Assembly (NCBI GenBank): GCA_030066215.1
Contig: JASJCA010000058.1
Location: 1-59,204 of the forward strand
DNA from: Rhodobacter sp.
GTDB taxonomy: Bacteria > Pseudomonadota > Alphaproteobacteria > Rhodobacterales > Rhodobacteraceae
Direction: 5' to 3'
Length of the DNA: 59,204 nt
The notes below the pieces were generated by a model. That model was given only the letters and a program-made list of their open reading frames with translations. It was not told the origin of the DNA and ran no database searches. Below are positions 39,580-48,261 of the stretch, in pieces. How positions within the stretch are numbered: position 1 is the first letter of the stretch; the number at the start of each line of letters is the position of its first letter. The position numbers were made by a program, and so were the translations under genes.

Positions 39580-40068
39580 TCAAATCGCCGCCAGCATCGC
39601 CTCGCCGCCCGATACCTCGCAGACGCCCGGGGCTTCCTCGCGGTGCAGCACCTTCACCACGCCGTCCTCGACATACATCGCATAGCGCGACGACCGGTCG
39701 ATCAGCCCCGCGGGCGGCGCCGAGAAATCCATGCCCATCGCCTTGGTGAACGTCGCTTCGGAATCGGCCAGCATCGTCAGGCCCGCCCCCGTCGCCCCGG
39801 TCGCTTCCCCCCAGGCATCCATCACGAACGGGTCGTTGACCGAAACGCAGATGATCTCGTCCACGCCCTTGTCGTCGAACGCCTCCTTGGTGCGGATGAA
39901 ACTCGGCACATGCGCTGAACTGCAGGTCGGCGTGTAGGCCCCGGGCACGGCGAAGACGATCACCTTGCGCCCCGCCAGCTTGCCAGACAGCTCCACCACC
40001 TCGGGCCCGTTGTCGCCTATCCGCACCAAGCTCGCCGCCGGTACCCTGTCGCCCTCGCCAATCGCCAT
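39580..40068 (-). CDS. Peroxiredoxin (Prx5/glutaredoxin-dependent type)
   Basis: A 162-residue thioredoxin-fold peroxidase that reduces peroxides. The peroxidatic Cys49 is in PGAYTPTCSSAHVPSF, the Prx5 signature, and IICVSVNDPFVMDAWG is the conserved second block. One further Cys (CEVSGG near the C-terminus) could serve as resolving residue. No signal peptide. Start ATG 40068. Divergent from the FAD oxidoreductase at 40155. Confidence 0.93.
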   Translation of the reverse strand: MAIGEGDRVPAASLVRIGDNGPEVVELSGKLAGRKVIVFAVPGAYTPTCSSAHVPSFIRTKEAFDDKGVDEIICVSVNDPFVMDAWGEATGATGAGLTMLADSEATFTKAMGMDFSAPPAGLIDRSSRYAMYVEDGVVKVLHREEAPGVCEVSGGEAMLAAI

Positions 40069-40154
40069 CTGTCCGTCCCTTCGTCAATTGCGTTTCGATC
40101 TCTGCCGGATATAGGTGGGCGGCGCGGGCGGACCAGATCGGCAGGGGGACGGAC

Positions 40155-41363
40155 ATGGACAAGATCGTCGTCATCGGCGCGGGCCAGGCGGGCGCCTCGC
40201 TGGTGGCCAAGCTGCGCAGTCTCGGCCACACCGGTCCGATCACCCTGATCGGAGAAGAAAACGCCCCGCCCTACCAACGTCCGCCGCTCAGCAAGAAATA
40301 CCTGCTCGGCGAAATGGAGCTCGAGCGCCTCTATCTCCGCCCCGAAAGCTTCTACGCCGAGAATGCAATCGAGCTTTTGACCAATGACACCGCCATTGCA
40401 ATCGACCGCACCGACAAGGTGGTGATCGCCGGCGGCCAGCAGATCGCCTACGACCAACTCGCGCTCTGCACCGGCTCGGTCCCCCGCCGCCTGCCTGGCG
40501 CCATCGGTGGCGAGCTCGGCGGCGTCCATGTGGTCCGCACGCTCGCCGATGTCGACACCATGGCCCCCGAGGTCCGCGAAGGCGCTCGCGCGCTGATCGT
40601 CGGCGGCGGCTATATCGGGCTCGAGGCCGCCGCGGTCGCCGCCAAGAAAGGCCTGCACGTCACCCTCGTTGAGCTCGAGGACCGTATCCTCAAACGCGTC
40701 GCCGCACGCGAGACCGCCGACTACATCCGCGCCGAACACGCCCGCCACGGCGTCGACATCCGTGAGGGCACCGGCCTCGACCGCCTTACCGGCACACCCG
40801 ATGTCACGGGTGCCATCTTGACCGACGGAACCGAGCTCCCCGTCGATCTCGTCATCGCCGGTATCGGCATCACCCCTGCTACCGAACTGGCCGAAATGGC
40901 CGGGTTAGAGACCGAGAACGGCATCAAGACCGACGCCCAAGGTCGTACGAGTGACCCGTCAATCTGGGCCGCCGGCGACTGCGCCAGCTTCCCCTACAAA
41001 GGCCGCCGCATCCGCCTCGAAAGCGTGCAGAACGCCATCGACCAGGCCGAATGCGTCGCCGAAAACATGCTCGGTGCGGGCAAGGACTACGCCTCGGTCC
41101 CCTGGTTCTGGTCTGACCAATACGACCTGAAACTGCAGATCGCCGGACTGCACGACGGTTATGACCGCGTCGTCACCCGCCCGGGCGCCGACGGCGCCGC
41201 CTCGTTCTGGTACTTCAACGGCAACCGGTTCCTCGCCGTCGACGCCATGAACGACGCCCGTGCCTACATGATCGGCAAGCGGCTGTTGGAGATGGGCAAA
41301 TCGCCCGACCCCGCCGTCATCGTGGACTCGAACGTCGACCTCAAACCCCTCCTCAGAGCCTGA
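40155..41363 (+). CDS. Ferredoxin/rhodocoxin reductase-type FAD oxidoreductase
   Basis: A 402-residue flavoprotein passing electrons from NAD(P)H to a small iron-sulfur protein. The N-terminal FAD motif VVIGAGQAGASLVAKLR, the NAD-binding VGGGYIGLEAAAVAAKKG at about residues 150-167 and the FAD motif SIWAAGDCA are present, followed by the C-terminal reductase domain (PWFWSDQYDLKLQIAG). PPYQRPPLSKKYLLG is typical of the putidaredoxin/rhodocoxin reductase group. No P450 or ferredoxin gene is adjacent. Stop and rsmD start share one base. Confidence 0.92.
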   Translation: MDKIVVIGAGQAGASLVAKLRSLGHTGPITLIGEENAPPYQRPPLSKKYLLGEMELERLYLRPESFYAENAIELLTNDTAIAIDRTDKVVIAGGQQIAYDQLALCTGSVPRRLPGAIGGELGGVHVVRTLADVDTMAPEVREGARALIVGGGYIGLEAAAVAAKKGLHVTLVELEDRILKRVAARETADYIRAEHARHGVDIREGTGLDRLTGTPDVTGAILTDGTELPVDLVIAGIGITPATELAEMAGLETENGIKTDAQGRTSDPSIWAAGDCASFPYKGRRIRLESVQNAIDQAECVAENMLGAGKDYASVPWFWSDQYDLKLQIAGLHDGYDRVVTRPGADGAASFWYFNGNRFLAVDAMNDARAYMIGKRLLEMGKSPDPAVIVDSNVDLKPLLRA

Positions 41364-41926
41364 TGCGCATCATCGCCGGCGCCAAACGCGGGCTGCGCCT
41401 CGTCTCCGTGGGCGCGGGCGACACCGCCGCGCATCTGCGACCCACCTCCGACCGTGTCCGAGAGAGCCTGTTCAACGTGCTTACCTCCGGCCGCTACAAC
41501 GATCCTATCACTGGCGCCCGCGTCCTCGACCTCTTCGCCGGCACCGGCGCCCTTGGTTTCGAGGCCCTGTCCCGCGGCGCCGCCCACGTCACCTTTGTCG
41601 ACGACGGCGCCAAGGCCCGCGCCCTGATCCGCGAGAACACCGCCGCGATGCAGGCCGGCGGCCAGGTCAAGCTTTTCCGCCGCGACGCCACCCGTCTCGG
41701 CCAGAACCAGGCCGCCCCCTTCACCCTGGTCTTCCTGGATCCGCCTTACGGCCAGAACCTCGGTGAACAGGCTCTAACATGCGCCAAATCCGGCAACTGG
41801 CTCGCCCCGTACGCCCTGATCGTCTGGGAGGAAAACGCGCCGCAAGCCGCGCCCGAGGGTTTCACCCCCCACGACACCCGCCGCTACGGCGACACCCACA
41901 TTACCATCCTCGAGCACGAACCATGA
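41363..41926 (+). CDS. rsmD: 16S rRNA (guanine966-N2)-methyltransferase
   Basis: A 187-residue SAM-dependent rRNA methyltransferase. MRIIAGAKRGLRL and RPTSDRVRESLFNVL at the N-terminus, motif I LDLFAGTGALGFEALSRGA and catalytic motif IV FLDPPYG (about residue 125) are diagnostic. It modifies G966 in helix 31 of 16S rRNA. Start follows the previous stop directly, and its own stop overlaps the HAD gene (ATGA). Confidence 0.96.
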   Translation: MRIIAGAKRGLRLVSVGAGDTAAHLRPTSDRVRESLFNVLTSGRYNDPITGARVLDLFAGTGALGFEALSRGAAHVTFVDDGAKARALIRENTAAMQAGGQVKLFRRDATRLGQNQAAPFTLVFLDPPYGQNLGEQALTCAKSGNWLAPYALIVWEENAPQAAPEGFTPHDTRRYGDTHITILEHEP

Positions 41927-42573
41927 CCCTTCCCGCCCTCGTCCTCTTCGACTGCGACGGCGTGCTCGTCGATAGCGAACCGATTACCAACGCGCTGCTG
42001 CAAGAGGACCTCGCCACCCGCGGCCTGTCGCTCAGCTTCGACCAGATCGACCGCCTGTTCACCGGCGGCACCATGCGCGGTGTCGGCGAGCAGGCCAGGG
42101 CGATGGGCGCCGACATCCCCGACGACTGGGTCGAGGGCTTCTACGTCAAGATGCACGCCCGCCTCGCCCAAGGCACGCCCGCCATAGATGGTATCGAAAA
42201 CGTCCTCGATCGCCTCGACGCCGCGCAAATCCCCTACGCCGTCGGCTCCAACGGCAGCCTGGAAAAGATGGCGATCACCCTCGGCCAGCACCCGCGCCTG
42301 CAGGAGCGCCTCAAAGATCGCCTCTACTCCGCTCATACCCTCGGCGTCGCCAAACCCGACCCCGGCCTATACCTCGCCGCTGCGCGGGACATGGGCGTCG
42401 CACCCCAACGCACGGCCGTCATCGACGATAGCCCGTCCGGCTGCCGCGCCGCGCAACGCGCCGGCATGCGTTGCTTCGGCTATGCGGCCCACGGCGACGG
42501 CGCCCGCCTCGCCGCCGAGGGCGCGCAGGTCTTCCACGCCATGGCTGACCTCCCTACCCTCCTGCAAATTTGA
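41923..42573 (+). CDS. HAD superfamily hydrolase (phosphatase/phosphoglucomutase-like)
   Basis: A 216-residue HAD enzyme. Motif I FDCDGVLVDSEP (residues 9-20) supplies the nucleophilic Asp and general acid; motif II is the Ser in GSNGS; motif III the Lys in GVAKPDPGLY; motif IV VIDDSPSG. The cap is the small helical type between motifs I and II, as in phosphoglycolate phosphatases and beta-phosphoglucomutases. Substrate unknown. Coupled to rsmD by ATGA. Confidence 0.92.
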   Translation: MTLPALVLFDCDGVLVDSEPITNALLQEDLATRGLSLSFDQIDRLFTGGTMRGVGEQARAMGADIPDDWVEGFYVKMHARLAQGTPAIDGIENVLDRLDAAQIPYAVGSNGSLEKMAITLGQHPRLQERLKDRLYSAHTLGVAKPDPGLYLAAARDMGVAPQRTAVIDDSPSGCRAAQRAGMRCFGYAAHGDGARLAAEGAQVFHAMADLPTLLQI

Positions 42574-42621
42574 CCGACGCACCCCTTCGCAAACCCCGGT
42601 CCCCGCGCTATCGTGAGCCCC

Positions 42622-42798
42622 ATGCTGACCGCACTTGCCGATTTCTGGGACTGGTCGCCACCGCTTGAGGCAACCAAAACGCCAAAGCCGAAACCGCGCC
42701 CGCAACCGGTCTTCATCGGCGACATCCTATTGACCCGCGGAGGCGAGCCCGAACTGCTGCGCCGTTGGCGCGAAGACGCCGACCGCAACGCCGACTGA
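42622..42798 (+). CDS. Possible small protein of 58 residues
   Basis: MLTALADFWDWSPPLEATKT then KPKPRPQPVF and a charged tail ELLRRWREDADRNAD. It is Pro/Lys-rich with a Trp-containing N-terminus and no membrane helix. It lies between two plus-strand genes in a gap that fits it well, but the ribosome-binding site is weak, and the reality of the gene is uncertain. An in-frame GTG at 42613 is an alternative start. Confidence 0.4.
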   Translation: MLTALADFWDWSPPLEATKTPKPKPRPQPVFIGDILLTRGGEPELLRRWREDADRNAD

Positions 42799-42871
42799 CC
42801 GCTTCGGTTTCACGCATTCCCCGCAAGCGGCAAAACGGCTACCCCTGTCGTAACACCCAAGGGGAGGGGAC

Positions 42872-43879
42872 ATGCCGGGCAGCCTGATCACATCCGAACT
42901 CGACTTCGACGCCGAAGGCAAACAGACCGGGTTCCTCCGCCTGCCGCACTCCACGCATCACAGCGCCTATGGCTGGATCCCGATCCCCATCACCCAGATC
43001 AAGAACGGTACCGGCCCAACTCTGCTGTTGATCGCAGGCATCCACGGCGACGAATTCGAAGGCCAGATCGCCCTCACCAAACTCGCCCGCGACCTCACCC
43101 CCGACGACATCCAGGGCCGCCTGATCCTGCTGCCCATGGCCAACGCCCCCGCCGCCCGCGCGGGCTTGCGCACTTCGCCCATCGACGGCGGCAACCTCAA
43201 CCGCACCTTCCCCGGCGATCCGCACGGCACCCCGACCCAGATGATCGCACATTACCTGGAAACCGAGCTGATCCCGCAGGCGGATGTCTTGGTCGACCTG
43301 CATTCCGGCGGCGCCTCGCTCTACTACCCGCCGACCCTGCTGCGCGGCCTCGGGCACAGCGCCGACGAGACCGCCCGGCTCAAGGACCTGCAAGCCGCCT
43401 TCGACCTGCCGTACGCCTGGGTCTTCACCAGCGGCGGCGGCCGCGGCTCCACCGCCCGCACCGCCATGGGCGCCTCCAATCGCGCTGGAATCGTCTCTAT
43501 CATGGCCGAACTCGGCGGTGCCGGGGCGCTGTCGAAGGACATCCTCGCCCGCACCGAGCGCGGCCTGAAACGTATCCTGCACGCCCTCGACATGCTGCCC
43601 GGCTACACCCCGGACCCAGCGCAAGGCACCCGAGAACTGCACGCTCAGGGCTCGGTCTACGCCCGCGACGCCGGCGTCTTCGAGCCCTTCAAGGACATCG
43701 GCGACCTAGTTGCCGAAGGCGAGCCTGCCGGCCAAATCCACGACCCCCTCACTTTGGACAAAGCCCCGATTGAGGTCCCGTCACCTTACGCCGGCATCGT
43801 CCTCGCCAAACGCCCGCTCGCTAGCGTTGAGCCGGGCGACGCCGTCTTTCAGATCGCCCGCGACGCCGAGCCGCGCTGA
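42872..43879 (+). CDS. Succinylglutamate desuccinylase/aspartoacylase family deacylase (DoeB-like)
   Basis: A 335-residue zinc-dependent carboxypeptidase-fold (M14) amidohydrolase. Zinc ligands are in GIHGDEFEG (about residues 56-64) and the His of DLHSGG; NRTFPG is the substrate-binding Arg block. The catalytic Glu lies in MAELGGAG. The C-terminal lipoyl-like beta domain (GVFEPFKDIGDLVAEGEPAG) is typical of the N-acetyl-diaminobutyrate deacetylase DoeB subgroup. In ectoine breakdown it would yield diaminobutyrate, but other doe genes are absent here. GGGGAGGGGAC precedes the ATG. Confidence 0.88.
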   Translation: MPGSLITSELDFDAEGKQTGFLRLPHSTHHSAYGWIPIPITQIKNGTGPTLLLIAGIHGDEFEGQIALTKLARDLTPDDIQGRLILLPMANAPAARAGLRTSPIDGGNLNRTFPGDPHGTPTQMIAHYLETELIPQADVLVDLHSGGASLYYPPTLLRGLGHSADETARLKDLQAAFDLPYAWVFTSGGGRGSTARTAMGASNRAGIVSIMAELGGAGALSKDILARTERGLKRILHALDMLPGYTPDPAQGTRELHAQGSVYARDAGVFEPFKDIGDLVAEGEPAGQIHDPLTLDKAPIEVPSPYAGIVLAKRPLASVEPGDAVFQIARDAEPR

Positions 43880-45057
43880 TGGAGTTCAACTTCGATCACC
43901 CGCCCGACCGCCGCACCGTCCCGGCGCTCAAGACCCACCGTATGGTCCTCGGCGAGGGCAACGAACACCTCTTTGCCGCCGGTGTCGCCGACATGGATTT
44001 TGAGGTTGCGCCGCCGATCCGAGACGCCCTCACTCAGCGCCTGCAACACGGCATCTTCGGCTACGAGGCCGTGCCCGACGGCCTGATCCCCGCCCTCACC
44101 GGCTGGCTCGACACCCGCCACCGCTGGCAAGTCGACTCCGACCACACCTTGCGCGCCCCGAACGCGCTCAACGCACTCGCCATCGCCGCCTCGCTGTTCT
44201 CGGATGAAGGCGAGGGCATCATCGTCCAGCCCCCGGTCTTCTTCGACTTCTTCGACATCATCCGCGAAAACCACCGAACCGTCGTCGAAAACCCGCTGAT
44301 TCTGGGCGACGGCCGCTACGAGATGGATTTCGACGGCCTCGAAGCGCTCGCTGCCGACCCGCAAAATCGTATTCTATTCCTCTGCAACCCGCACAACCCG
44401 GTTGGCCGGGTCTGGACCCGCGCGGAACTCACACGCCTCGCAGAGATTTGCCTTCGCAACGACGTGCTCGTCGTCGCCGACGAGCTTCACGGCGACATGA
44501 CCTTTGCCGGCCATGCCTACACGCCCTTCGCGGCAATAGACCCTAATGCGGCGCAAAACAGCATCACGATTCTGTCTCCGGCCAAGAGCTTCAACATCGC
44601 GGGCTGCTGTGCGGCCTTCACCGTCGTCCCGGATCCCAACCGCCGCGCCGCGGTCAAAGTCGAAAACAGCCGACTGACGGTCAACAAGAACAACGCCTTT
44701 GCCAATGTCGCGATGGAGGCCGCATACCGCGACGGCGGCCCCTGGCTCGACGCCGTCCTGGGCTATCTCGCCGGCAATCTCGATCTTGTGTGCGCCCGCA
44801 TCGCCGACATCCCCGGCGTCAAGCTGATCGAGCCCGAGGGCACCTTCCTCGTCTGGCTCGATTTCCGCGCCATCGGTCTCACATCAGATGCCCTGCACAC
44901 CTTCCTACGGGAAAGGGCCCAATGGGCGGTGACTCGCGGCATCGCGTTCGGGCCGCAGGGCGCCGGGTTCGCCCGTCTCAACATCGCCTGTCCTCGCGCC
45001 CGCCTGGCCGAGGCGCTCGACGGCCTGCACAGCGCGGTCGCCCGGCACACGGGTTGA
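43879..45057 (+). CDS. MalY/PatB family PLP-dependent enzyme (cystathionine beta-lyase-like)
   Basis: A 392-residue fold-type I PLP enzyme. FAAGVADMDFEVAPPIRDAL, PPVFFDFFDIIRENHR and LFLCNPHNPVGRVW are typical of MalY/PatB proteins, and the PLP-lysine is in LSPAKSFNIAG (about residue 236). Members cleave C-S bonds of cystathionine or cysteine conjugates, or transaminate. It starts on the last base of the preceding deacylase stop, suggesting co-translation. Confidence 0.92.
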   Translation: MEFNFDHPPDRRTVPALKTHRMVLGEGNEHLFAAGVADMDFEVAPPIRDALTQRLQHGIFGYEAVPDGLIPALTGWLDTRHRWQVDSDHTLRAPNALNALAIAASLFSDEGEGIIVQPPVFFDFFDIIRENHRTVVENPLILGDGRYEMDFDGLEALAADPQNRILFLCNPHNPVGRVWTRAELTRLAEICLRNDVLVVADELHGDMTFAGHAYTPFAAIDPNAAQNSITILSPAKSFNIAGCCAAFTVVPDPNRRAAVKVENSRLTVNKNNAFANVAMEAAYRDGGPWLDAVLGYLAGNLDLVCARIADIPGVKLIEPEGTFLVWLDFRAIGLTSDALHTFLRERAQWAVTRGIAFGPQGAGFARLNIACPRARLAEALDGLHSAVARHTG

Positions 45058-45060
45058 TCA

Positions 45061-45135
45061 CCCGCCACTGGCCCGCCCGCCCGCAGCCGGAGGCGAGGAC
45101 GGGAAGAACCGGCGCCGTGCGCAGCACGGCACATC
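45061..45135. repeat. Two-hairpin intergenic element, copy C
   Basis: In the junction between the convergent MalY-like and map genes. Inner stem GCC-GGA-GGC with triloop, enclosed by CCCG/CGGG, linker GAAGAACCGGC, then hairpin 2 GCCGTGC-GCA-GCACGGC. The primary sequence differs from copies A and B, but the arrangement, linker and triloops are the same. Confidence 0.6.
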
Positions 45136-45155
45136 AACTTCAACAGTCCGTCGGT

Positions 45156-45968
45156 CTAAGTCCAGGTAGGATGGAACCGACCGGCGGGCGACAGGGTGAA
45201 GAGCTCGCAGCCCTCAGCCGTCACCCCGACGGAATGCTCGAACTGCGCTGACAGGGATTTGTCGCGGGTCACCGCCGTCCAGTCGTCGGCCAGGACCTTG
45301 GTCTCTGGCCGGCCCAGGTTCACCATCGGCTCGATGGTGAAGAACATGCCCTCTTCCAGCATCGGGCCCGTCCCCGGCCGCCCGTAATGCAAGACGTTCG
45401 GCGGCGCGTGAAACACCCGCCCCAACCCGTGGCCGCAAAAGTCGCGGACCACCGACATCCGATTGGCCTCGACGAAGCTTTGGATCGCGTGCCCGATATC
45501 GCCGAAGGTGTTGCTCGGCTTCACCGCGCCGATGCCGCGGAACAGTGCGTCGTGAGTGACCTGGATCAGCCGCTCCGCCCGCCGGCTGAGCTTGCCTGCC
45601 ACGAACATCCGGCTGGTATCGCCGTACCAGCCGTCGACAATCACCGTGACGTCGATGTTCAAAATATCGCCGTCCTTCAGGACTTTCGGACCCGGAATGC
45701 CGTGACACACCACATGGTTGACCGAGATGCACGAGGCATGCTGATAGCCCTTGTAGCCAATCGTCGCCGATTTCGCCCCAGCCTCGTCGACCATCCGTTC
45801 GATCGCGGTATCGAGCGCGCCGGTAGACTGCCCAACCTGGACCATCGGCGCCACCGCATCGAGGATCTCCGCCGCCAGGCGCCCCGCCTTGTGCATGCCG
45901 GCGAAATCCGCCGCCTCGTAGATACGGATGCCGTCCTTGGTCAGCCGTCCCCGGTTGCGCTCGTCCAC
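45156..45968 (-). CDS. map: Type I methionine aminopeptidase
   Basis: A 270-residue pita-bread metalloprotease that removes the initiator methionine. Metal ligands are seen in ILNIDVTVIVDGWYGDTSRMF (two Asp), FCGHGLGRVFH (His), FFTIEPM (Glu) and the Glu of AQFEHSVGVT; NHVVCHGIP supplies the substrate His. Start at GTG 45968 follows AGGAGAACTTGC; the open frame to 46175 is noncoding. The length matches type Ia enzymes. Confidence 0.96.
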   Translation of the reverse strand: MDERNRGRLTKDGIRIYEAADFAGMHKAGRLAAEILDAVAPMVQVGQSTGALDTAIERMVDEAGAKSATIGYKGYQHASCISVNHVVCHGIPGPKVLKDGDILNIDVTVIVDGWYGDTSRMFVAGKLSRRAERLIQVTHDALFRGIGAVKPSNTFGDIGHAIQSFVEANRMSVVRDFCGHGLGRVFHAPPNVLHYGRPGTGPMLEEGMFFTIEPMVNLGRPETKVLADDWTAVTRDKSLSAQFEHSVGVTAEGCELFTLSPAGRFHPTWT

Positions 45969-46116
45969 GCAAGTTCTCCTGAAGTCGAATCGGGCCTTAC
46001 ATAGGCGAGGCGCCGAAAAAGAGCCAGAGCCGCGCCGCCCCTTGCAACGCGGCGCGATCCTGCTCAGTCTGCCGCCCAAGTCGCTTTGACCCAAGTCCGT
46101 TGCGGAGACCGCCCCA

Positions 46117-46734
46117 ATGCGCCCATTCCTGATTCTGATCGTCCTCCTCGCTGGCCAGAGCGTAGCGGCCGACACCTGCCGCGACGAGATTGCGGCGCTC
46201 TACGATGGCCCGCTCGACCCGTTCCAGCGCCCACCGCACCGGCAGATCGTCCAACAGTTTGACGCCGAGGGAAACCCGACGCGGGCTTACCGCAACACCG
46301 TCGAGACCCCGCTGCGCACCATCGCCGGAGAGCCTGCCGCTGGCTTCTTCACCATGGCCATCGACCGCGAGCTCTGGAACGGGCCGTCCGAGACCGGCCC
46401 CTGGTCCAAGAACCCGGCCCAGATGCCGGAAGGGCGCGAGGCCACGTTGCGCCAGCAATACGCCGACCAACGCGAGAACCTGACCGACACGGTCTGCCAC
46501 GGCATCACGGCAGAGGGCCTTGTGCACTACAGCTACCGCACGCAAACCAATCCGGATGCGACCGGCGGATTCTTTGGCAGTCTCGACCAGATCTGGCTCG
46601 ATCCCGAGATCGGCCAGATTGTGCGATTCGAAATGACCGAGTTCGTGAACCCCTGGACCGAGGGCGTGTCGCAGGACCGTCACGTAATCGAGGTCGAGTT
46701 CGATCCGGTGATCCAGGTCGCACCGCCCGAGTGA
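46117..46734 (+). CDS. Secreted hypothetical protein
   Basis: A 205-residue protein with an N-terminal signal peptide (MRPFLILIVLLAGQSVAA, cleavage near ADTC). The mature part has two further-apart cysteines (CRDEIAALYDG and VCHGITAEG) that may form a disulphide. It is hydrophilic, rich in Pro, Glu and Thr, with no membrane helix or recognised domain, so a periplasmic location is inferred. The stop sits against the convergent sfsA stop (46735). Confidence 0.7.
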   Translation: MRPFLILIVLLAGQSVAADTCRDEIAALYDGPLDPFQRPPHRQIVQQFDAEGNPTRAYRNTVETPLRTIAGEPAAGFFTMAIDRELWNGPSETGPWSKNPAQMPEGREATLRQQYADQRENLTDTVCHGITAEGLVHYSYRTQTNPDATGGFFGSLDQIWLDPEIGQIVRFEMTEFVNPWTEGVSQDRHVIEVEFDPVIQVAPPE

Positions 46735-47439
46735 TCAGATCTCAATCGGTACCGGCGCCCGCAGGGTGACGCCGTCGCGCGAGATTGCGGTGTCGTAGCA
46801 GATCGCCTCGACCCCGGCGGCGCGGGCCTTGCGGAAAGCCTCGGCGTAGGTCGGATCGATGTCATCGGCCAGCCGGAACCGGGCACAATCGGTCCTCTGC
46901 ACCAGATAGACCATCACCGCGCGGTGCCCGGCGGCCACCATCGCCGCCAGTTCGTCGAGATGCCGCGCGCCGCGCGCAGTGACGCTGTCGGGAAACTCGG
47001 CCCAATCGCCTTCGCGCCGCAGATGCACGTTCTTAACCTCGACATAGGCGTCGCGAAGCCCGGGCTCGGTCAGCAAGAAATCGACCCGGCTTTTCTGGCC
47101 GTACTTCACTTCGGGCCGCACCCCGCCATAGGACGCCAATTCGGCGATCGCCCGGGCCGCTAGTGCCTCCTTCACCACGCGGTTCGGCACCGCGGTGTCG
47201 ATCCCCGACCAATGCCCGCCGGGAAACTCGACCAGCCGCCATCCGTAGCGAAGCTTCTTCTTGGGGTCGTCGTTCCGCTCCAGCCAGCAGCGCAGGCCGG
47301 GGTCCTTGAGCCCCATCATCGAGCCGGGGTTGGGGCAATGGGCGACCACTTCGCGGCCGTCTTCCAGAACCATGTCGGACAGAAACCTGTTGTAGCGGCG
47401 GATCAGGCGGGCGGGGATTAGGGGGGTTTGAAAGCGCAT
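46735..47439 (-). CDS. sfsA: SfsA family DNA/RNA nuclease
   Basis: A 234-residue protein of the SfsA family (sugar fermentation stimulation protein, now seen as a nuclease-fold DNA/RNA-binding protein). Diagnostic stretches are RRYNRFLSDMVLEDG, AHCPNPGSMMGL and SRVDFLLTE followed by AYVEVKNVHL, where Asp/Glu-x-Lys forms the nuclease motif, and FPDSVTARGARHLDEL. Start ATG 47439. Divergent from the CinA-type gene with twin palindromes between. Confidence 0.94.
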   Translation of the reverse strand: MRFQTPLIPARLIRRYNRFLSDMVLEDGREVVAHCPNPGSMMGLKDPGLRCWLERNDDPKKKLRYGWRLVEFPGGHWSGIDTAVPNRVVKEALAARAIAELASYGGVRPEVKYGQKSRVDFLLTEPGLRDAYVEVKNVHLRREGDWAEFPDSVTARGARHLDELAAMVAAGHRAVMVYLVQRTDCARFRLADDIDPTYAEAFRKARAAGVEAICYDTAISRDGVTLRAPVPIEI

Positions 47440-47461
47440 GGCCAACCACCTATACCGCGCG

Positions 47462-47483
47462 CCAAATCCTTCGAAGGATTTGG
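47462..47483. promoter_or_regulatory. Perfect 22-bp palindrome 1 (sfsA/cinA region)
   Basis: Arms CCAAATCCTTC and GAAGGATTTGG form a perfect palindrome without spacer, centred on TTCGAA. It lies 23 bp upstream of the sfsA start. Confidence 0.7.
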
Positions 47484-47486
47484 GGC

Positions 47487-47508
47487 CAAGAATTTTCGAA
47501 AATTCTTG
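47487..47508. promoter_or_regulatory. Perfect 22-bp palindrome 2 (sfsA/cinA region)
   Basis: Arms CAAGAATTTTC and GAAAATTCTTG form a second perfect 22-bp palindrome, also centred on TTCGAA. It begins 3 bp after palindrome 1; centres are 25 bp apart. It ends 21 bp before the start of the CinA-type gene. Confidence 0.7.
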
Positions 47509-47529
47509 CCCACGCCAGAGGAGACCGCA

Positions 47530-48261
47530 ATGCCCAACCCAACCGCCGCGATGCTTGTGATCGGCGACGAGATCCTGTCGGGCCGGACCCGCGACGCCAA
47601 CATGCACCATCTGGCGGGCGAGCTGACGAAGGTGGGCATCGACCTCAAAGAGGTGCGAGTCGTCAGCGACGACCCCACCGCCATCGTTGCCGCCGTGAAC
47701 GCGCTTCGAAGCGCGTTCGACCATCTCTTCACGTCCGGCGGCATCGGCCCGACCCACGACGACATCACCGCCGACTGCATCGCCGCGGCCTTCGGCGTTG
47801 AAAACGGCGTCCGGGACGACGCCCGCGCGGTGCTGCAGGCACATTATGACCGCGAGGGGATCGAACTGAACGCGGCCCGCCTGCGCATGGCCCGCATCCC
47901 CGAGGGCGCGGCGCTGATCGACAACCCGGTCTCTGCCGCGCCGGGCTTCACCTTGGGCAACGTGCATGTCATGGCCGGCGTGCCGCGCATCTTCGCCGCC
48001 ATGCTCGCCGGCTTGTTGCCGAGCCTGCAGGGCGGCGCGCCGGTCATCTCGCAGACGCTGCGCATCGAACGGGCCGAAGGCGAGATCGCCGGCCCGCTCG
48101 GCGCAATGGCCGCGGCGCATCCCGCGCTGTCCTTCGGGTCCTATCCGTACCAGCGCGACGGCCGCTTCGGCGCCAATGTGGTGATCCGCGGCCAGGATGG
48201 CGATGCGGTCGCCGCCGCTGCACGCGACCTCGTCGCCGCGCTCGGGGGCGTCCCGGTGTGA
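47530..48261 (+). CDS. Competence/damage-inducible protein CinA-type molybdopterin-binding protein
   Basis: A 243-residue protein holding the MoCF/MogA-like domain of CinA (AMLVIGDEILSGRTRDANMHHLA, then FTSGGIGPTHDDITADCIA), plus the middle domain. The C-terminal CinA nicotinamide-nucleotide amidase domain is absent, so this is the short COG1058 form common in Alphaproteobacteria, sometimes annotated as a pyrophosphatase-like enzyme. The start at 47530 is supported by homology; an upstream in-frame ATG at 47428 would translate through the palindromes. The stop overlaps the next start (GTGA). Confidence 0.9.
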   Translation: MPNPTAAMLVIGDEILSGRTRDANMHHLAGELTKVGIDLKEVRVVSDDPTAIVAAVNALRSAFDHLFTSGGIGPTHDDITADCIAAAFGVENGVRDDARAVLQAHYDREGIELNAARLRMARIPEGAALIDNPVSAAPGFTLGNVHVMAGVPRIFAAMLAGLLPSLQGGAPVISQTLRIERAEGEIAGPLGAMAAAHPALSFGSYPYQRDGRFGANVVIRGQDGDAVAAAARDLVAALGGVPV

